From Sphingomonas desiccabilis (GTDB taxonomy: Bacteria > Pseudomonadota > Alphaproteobacteria > Sphingomonadales > Sphingomonadaceae), in contig NZ_SDPT01000001.1 in NCBI RefSeq assembly GCF_004135605.1, positions 248,001 to 312,000 on the forward strand: DNA of 64,000 nt, in the 5' to 3' direction. Both the position numbers and the translations under genes were made by a program. Shown piece after piece: positions 61,008 through 64,000 of this stretch. The notes beneath the pieces are model-generated. The model was not told the DNA's origin. It did not search any database and worked only from the letters and a program-made list of their open reading frames with translations. How positions within the stretch are numbered: position 1 is the stretch's first letter; the number at the start of each line of letters is the position of its first letter.

Positions 61008-62207
61008 ATGGGGGTGATGGGGATGGCTGTGCTTGCCGCAGGCACGATCACCACCATCGCGGCGCCCGTCTCGCTCGACGACCTGGCCGAGGACGTCGCC
61101 AACCGGGCGCGCCTGGGCATGGAGGCGCGTGTGGTCTATGACGACAATGTCCTGCGGCTGGACCGGGATCGGCCGGTGGCGCCGGACCGCAGCAAGGACG
61201 ATGTGCGGACGACCCTGTCGGCCGTGGTGGACGTGGCGCAGCGGGTGAGCCGGCAGCGCCTGTTCCTGCGCGGGGCCGCCGGTTACGATTTCTACCGCGA
61301 GAACCGCTTCCTGAAGCGGGAGCGGATCGACGCCACGGGCGGCGTCGACTGGCAGGTCGGCGCGCGCTGCGACGGCGAGGCGTCGTTTCGCTACGGCCGC
61401 GGCCAGACCGATCTGAGCGACCTGGGCGCGCCGGTGCGCAACACGCGGGAGAGCCGGACGCTGACGCTGGACGGCGGCTGCACGCTGGGCGCCGGGCTGC
61501 ACCCGGAGATCGGCTATCGCCGGCGCGCGACCGACAACAGCGCGGCGGTGCGGCTGCGCAGCGACCTGGAGGCGGAGCGCGTCTCGGCCGGGCTGGCCTA
61601 CCACCGGTCAGGGCGGCTGGGGGTGGCGCTGGCGGTCGCGTCCGAGACGCTCGACTTCCCGAACCGGCCGCTTGCCGACGGGCGGCCTGATTCAACGCGG
61701 GTGCGGAGCGCCACCGGGCGCGTCACCGCGCGCGGTGACGCGCTGATCGCAAGCGGCGTGCTGGGCTATGCCGAGGCGGACAGCCGCAATCCCGGTGCGC
61801 GCGACTTTGCCGGGTTGGTCGGCGGGGCTTCGCTTGCCTGGACACCGGGCTCGCGGCTGCGCCTGAGCGCGTCGGCCGGACGGGACGTGGACGCGAGCGG
61901 CGACGTGGCCGCCGGCTATTATCTGGCCGATCGAGGCGAACTGGTCGGCCGCACCCGGATCGGGCGCGCGGTCGACCTGGAACTGGCGGGACGGGTGGAG
62001 CGCCGGCGGTTCCGGGCGGTGGATCCGGCGAGCACCGGTGCCCGCAGCTTCGACCGTACGGCCGAGGTGCGGGCCGCGCTCGGCTGGTCCCCCATCAACC
62101 GGCTCCGCATCGGCCTGGAGACGGTGCACGCCCGCCGCGCCACCGACGCAGTCTACGGCACCTATCGCAGCACCCGGGGCCTGCTAGTCCTGGGGCTGGC
62201 GCTCTGA
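61008..62207 (+). CDS. Outer-membrane beta-barrel protein of the EPS cluster
   Basis: 399 residues. A signal-like N-terminus (MGVMGMAVLAAGTITTIAAP) is followed by alternating polar/hydrophobic beta strands throughout, e.g. RARLGMEARVVYDDNVLR, LFLRGAAGYDFYRENRF and GRTRIGRAVDLELAGRVER. This fits the EpsL/outer-membrane beta-barrel proteins found with exopolysaccharide exporters. No catalytic motif. The last residue is Leu, not aromatic. ATG 61008. It precedes the Wza-type exporter by 15 nt. Confidence 0.8.
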   Translation: MGVMGMAVLAAGTITTIAAPVSLDDLAEDVANRARLGMEARVVYDDNVLRLDRDRPVAPDRSKDDVRTTLSAVVDVAQRVSRQRLFLRGAAGYDFYRENRFLKRERIDATGGVDWQVGARCDGEASFRYGRGQTDLSDLGAPVRNTRESRTLTLDGGCTLGAGLHPEIGYRRRATDNSAAVRLRSDLEAERVSAGLAYHRSGRLGVALAVASETLDFPNRPLADGRPDSTRVRSATGRVTARGDALIASGVLGYAEADSRNPGARDFAGLVGGASLAWTPGSRLRLSASAGRDVDASGDVAAGYYLADRGELVGRTRIGRAVDLELAGRVERRRFRAVDPASTGARSFDRTAEVRAALGWSPINRLRIGLETVHARRATDAVYGTYRSTRGLLVLGLAL

Positions 62208-62222
62208 AGAAAGGGGAAACGT

Positions 62223-63065
62223 ATGGGCAGGGGGATTTGGGTCACACGGACCGGCGCAGGACTGGCGGCGGTGGCGCTTGCCGGGACGGGCGCCGTGCAG
62301 GCGCAGCAGGCGGGCGCGGTGCAGCAGGCGGCGCAGGTGCCCGGAGGGCTGGCGGAGGCGGCGGGTGCGGCCGGCGACTATCGGCTGGGACCGGACGACC
62401 AGCTCGAGGTCACCATCTATGGCCAGCCGGACATGCCGCTGCGGCTGCGGATCAAGCAGGACGGCAGCGTTTCGCTGCCCCTGATGGGAAGCGTCACCGC
62501 GGCAGGCGAGACCCCGGTGGGGCTTGCCGAGAAGATCCGCGGGGCGCTGGTGCAGGGCGGCTATCTCCGCGACCCGCGCGTCAACGTGGAGGTGACGAGC
62601 TATGTCAGCCGCAGCGTCACGCTGCTGGGCGCGGTGGTCCGGCCGGGCATCTACCCGCTGCAGGGCCCGCAGCCGCTGTCGCGCGTGCTGGCGACGGCAG
62701 GCGGGCAGCGCGAGGGAAGCGAGACGGTGCTGCTGCGCCGGGGCGACGCGGCCCCGCAGCGCCTTTCGATCGAGGCACTGGCCCGAGGCGGGGCCGGCGA
62801 TCCGGTGCTGCAGCCCGGCGACCTGCTGTTCGTCCCGGCAGCCGAGCATTTCTACATCTATGGTCAGGTGCGCTCGCCCGGCAGCTTCCCGATCCGCGCG
62901 GGCATGACCTTTCGCCAGGCACTGTCGCAGGGTGGCGGGCCCAACGACGCGGGCACGCAGAACCGCATCCGCCTGACCCGGCGCGGGCAGCAGAGCGAGA
63001 TCGCCGACCTGGACGCACCGATCGAGGACGGCGACGTGATGTTCGTCCGCGAGCGGCTGTTCTAG
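62223..63065 (+). CDS. Polysaccharide export protein (Wza/GumB family)
   Basis: 280 residues. Signal peptide (about 1-28, AVQAQQ; no lipobox cysteine). Poly_export domain (about 50-130: YRLGPDDQLEVTIYGQPDMP, IKQDGSVSLPLMGSVTAAG) and two SLBB domains (about 133-200 and 215-275: VTLLGAVVRPGIYPLQG, FYIYGQVRSPGSFPIRAGMT). It forms the outer-membrane/periplasmic channel for capsule or exopolysaccharide. The absence of a lipid anchor is a departure from Wza. ATG 62223 follows GAAAGGGGAAA; the next gene begins 4 nt after its stop. Confidence 0.92.
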   Translation: MGRGIWVTRTGAGLAAVALAGTGAVQAQQAGAVQQAAQVPGGLAEAAGAAGDYRLGPDDQLEVTIYGQPDMPLRLRIKQDGSVSLPLMGSVTAAGETPVGLAEKIRGALVQGGYLRDPRVNVEVTSYVSRSVTLLGAVVRPGIYPLQGPQPLSRVLATAGGQREGSETVLLRRGDAAPQRLSIEALARGGAGDPVLQPGDLLFVPAAEHFYIYGQVRSPGSFPIRAGMTFRQALSQGGGPNDAGTQNRIRLTRRGQQSEIADLDAPIEDGDVMFVRERLF

Positions 63066-63069
63066 CGCG

Positions 63070-64000
63070 GTGGCGGCGGAGGCCGGACAGGAAGCGGGGC
63101 ACGCCGAAGTTGCGGACGCGCGGGCCTCTGCGCCCCGGCTGCGGCGGGCGGCACTTGCCACGCTGTGGCTGGCGCTGCTGTTCAACATCGTGCTCGCCTG
63201 GGTGAACGCGCATGTCGCCGCCATCAACGGCGGGGTGGTGACGGGGGTGCAGGGGCTGGTGATGGGGCTTGCCCTGGCGACCGGCTTGCTGCGGCGTCGC
63301 GGGGGGTGGCGGCGGTGGACGGTGCTGCTGATCGCCGCCTGCCTCGTGTGGCTGCTGCTGTCGGTGCTCCGCCAGTCGGTCGAGCTCAAGTTCCTCGGCG
63401 ACGCCGTGCTGATCCCGGCCTTTGCACTGCTCGGCACGTGCCTGGGGCGGCGCGAGCTCGTGCGCTGGCTGGTCGCGGCGCAGCTGCTGATCAGTGCCGT
63501 GGCGCTGTGGGAACTGGCCGCGCCGCAGAGCTTCGCCGCGACGTTCAACGTCACCGCCTACTACGTCAACACCCGCGGGATCGAGGCGGAAACCTTCTGG
63601 TCGGGCGAGGGCGAGGGGCTGTTCCTGAACGTGGAGCGTCCGAACGGTCGCAACCTGTTCGCGAGTTCCGGGCTGAACCGGGCGACCTCCGTCTTCCTGG
63701 AGCCGGTTTCGCTGGGGAACTGGACCATCGTCGTGCTGATCGTGCTGGTGACCCTGTGGGGGCGGATCGGCTGGAGCACGCGCGCGACGCTGGTCCTGAG
63801 CGACCTGTTCCTGGTGGTGGCTTGCGACGGGCGCTTCGCGCTGGTGTGCGCGTTCGGCATCCTGCTGGGCGTGCCGTTCGGGCGCTGGGCGCCGCGGCTG
63901 TGGCCGCTGGTCTACCTGCCCGTGCTGGTGGCGACGCTGTTCGCGCTGCGCGGGGCCGAGCTGCTGCCGCGCGGCGGGGACACCTTTGCGGGGCGGCTGC
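63070..64000 (+). CDS. Putative EPS polymerase/O-antigen-ligase-like membrane protein (partial)
   Basis: The frame is open from GTG 63070 to the window end (310 residues so far). At least seven hydrophobic segments occur, such as ALATLWLALLFNIVLAWVNA, GVQGLVMGLALATGLL and WTVLLIAACLVWLLLSVL. A large loop NTRGIEAETFWSGEGEGLFL lies between membrane parts. NRATSVFLEPVSLGNW is typical of the Wzy/O-antigen-ligase family. It probably polymerises repeat units on the periplasmic side. It begins 4 nt after the exporter stop. The C-terminus is outside the window. Confidence 0.82.
   Translation, partial: MAAEAGQEAGHAEVADARASAPRLRRAALATLWLALLFNIVLAWVNAHVAAINGGVVTGVQGLVMGLALATGLLRRRGGWRRWTVLLIAACLVWLLLSVLRQSVELKFLGDAVLIPAFALLGTCLGRRELVRWLVAAQLLISAVALWELAAPQSFAATFNVTAYYVNTRGIEAETFWSGEGEGLFLNVERPNGRNLFASSGLNRATSVFLEPVSLGNWTIVVLIVLVTLWGRIGWSTRATLVLSDLFLVVACDGRFALVCAFGILLGVPFGRWAPRLWPLVYLPVLVATLFALRGAELLPRGGDTFAGRL

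Noticed and set aside
1..64000. CRISPR array or rRNA genes
   Set aside because: No regularly spaced direct repeats and no conserved rRNA stretches were seen on either strand.

Overview
The window is GC-rich and densely coded, and looks like chromosomal DNA of a sphingomonad (Alphaproteobacteria, Sphingomonas-like). The inference rests on two very large TonB-dependent receptors (one of the Xanthomonas/Caulobacter type), the synteny yajC-secD-secF-Mth938, hslV-hslU, thrS next to infC, an AST-type operon, and many short palindromic dispersed repeats. I see no insertion sequence, integrase, CRISPR array or rRNA operon. There is one tRNA gene, tRNA-Pro(GGG).

Layout. 1-2.4 kb: translation genes infC (partial, with an apparent ATC start) and thrS. 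2.6-12 kb: housekeeping and stress genes: a zinc alcohol dehydrogenase, a divergent murein-peptide recycling pair (S66 LD-carboxypeptidase and an Mpl-type ligase), a small membrane-protein/XRE-repressor module with its own operator-like palindrome, an alpha/beta hydrolase with a TPR protein, a SIMPL protein, the glyoxalase I/II pair gloA-gloB and a lipoprotein. 12-15.2 kb: hslVU and a holin/endolysin pair resembling the unlinked lysis cassette of gene transfer agents. 15.4-19.4 kb: an aspartyl protease behind a BlaI-like operator, a DJ-1/PfpI protein, a non-canonical NRAMP transporter and a secreted esterase.

19.7-32.5 kb is the most interesting block. Five overlapping genes (hglS-type DUF1338 enzyme, D-2-hydroxyglutarate-type FAD dehydrogenase, astC-like transaminase, astA, astD) form one operon opposite a LysR regulator, with no astB or astE. 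Next to it are an AsnC regulator, an exported cyanophycinase-like S51 peptidase, a TonB receptor and an exported M20 peptidase. Read together, these suggest a locus that imports and catabolises basic-amino-acid peptides such as cyanophycin, and perhaps routes N-succinylated lysine to 2-oxoglutarate.

33.4-47.3 kb is a carbohydrate locus: a TonB receptor and a FadR-type regulator diverge from a tandem-DUF1080 protein, three Tat-exported Gfo/Idh/MocA oxidoreductases, an ApbE flavin transferase and two MFS permeases, with a secreted CE1-like esterase at the far end. This composition fits the 3-keto-glycoside pathway. 47.6-56.5 kb returns to housekeeping: tRNA-Pro, yajC-secDF, a GT4 glycosyltransferase, OsmC, a glycine-zipper protein, thpR and a Bax-inhibitor-1 protein. 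From 57.7 kb to the right edge lies an exopolysaccharide cluster (Wzx-like flippase, GT25, GT2, outer-membrane barrel, Wza-type exporter, putative polymerase cut by the window end) in which several genes use non-ATG starts.
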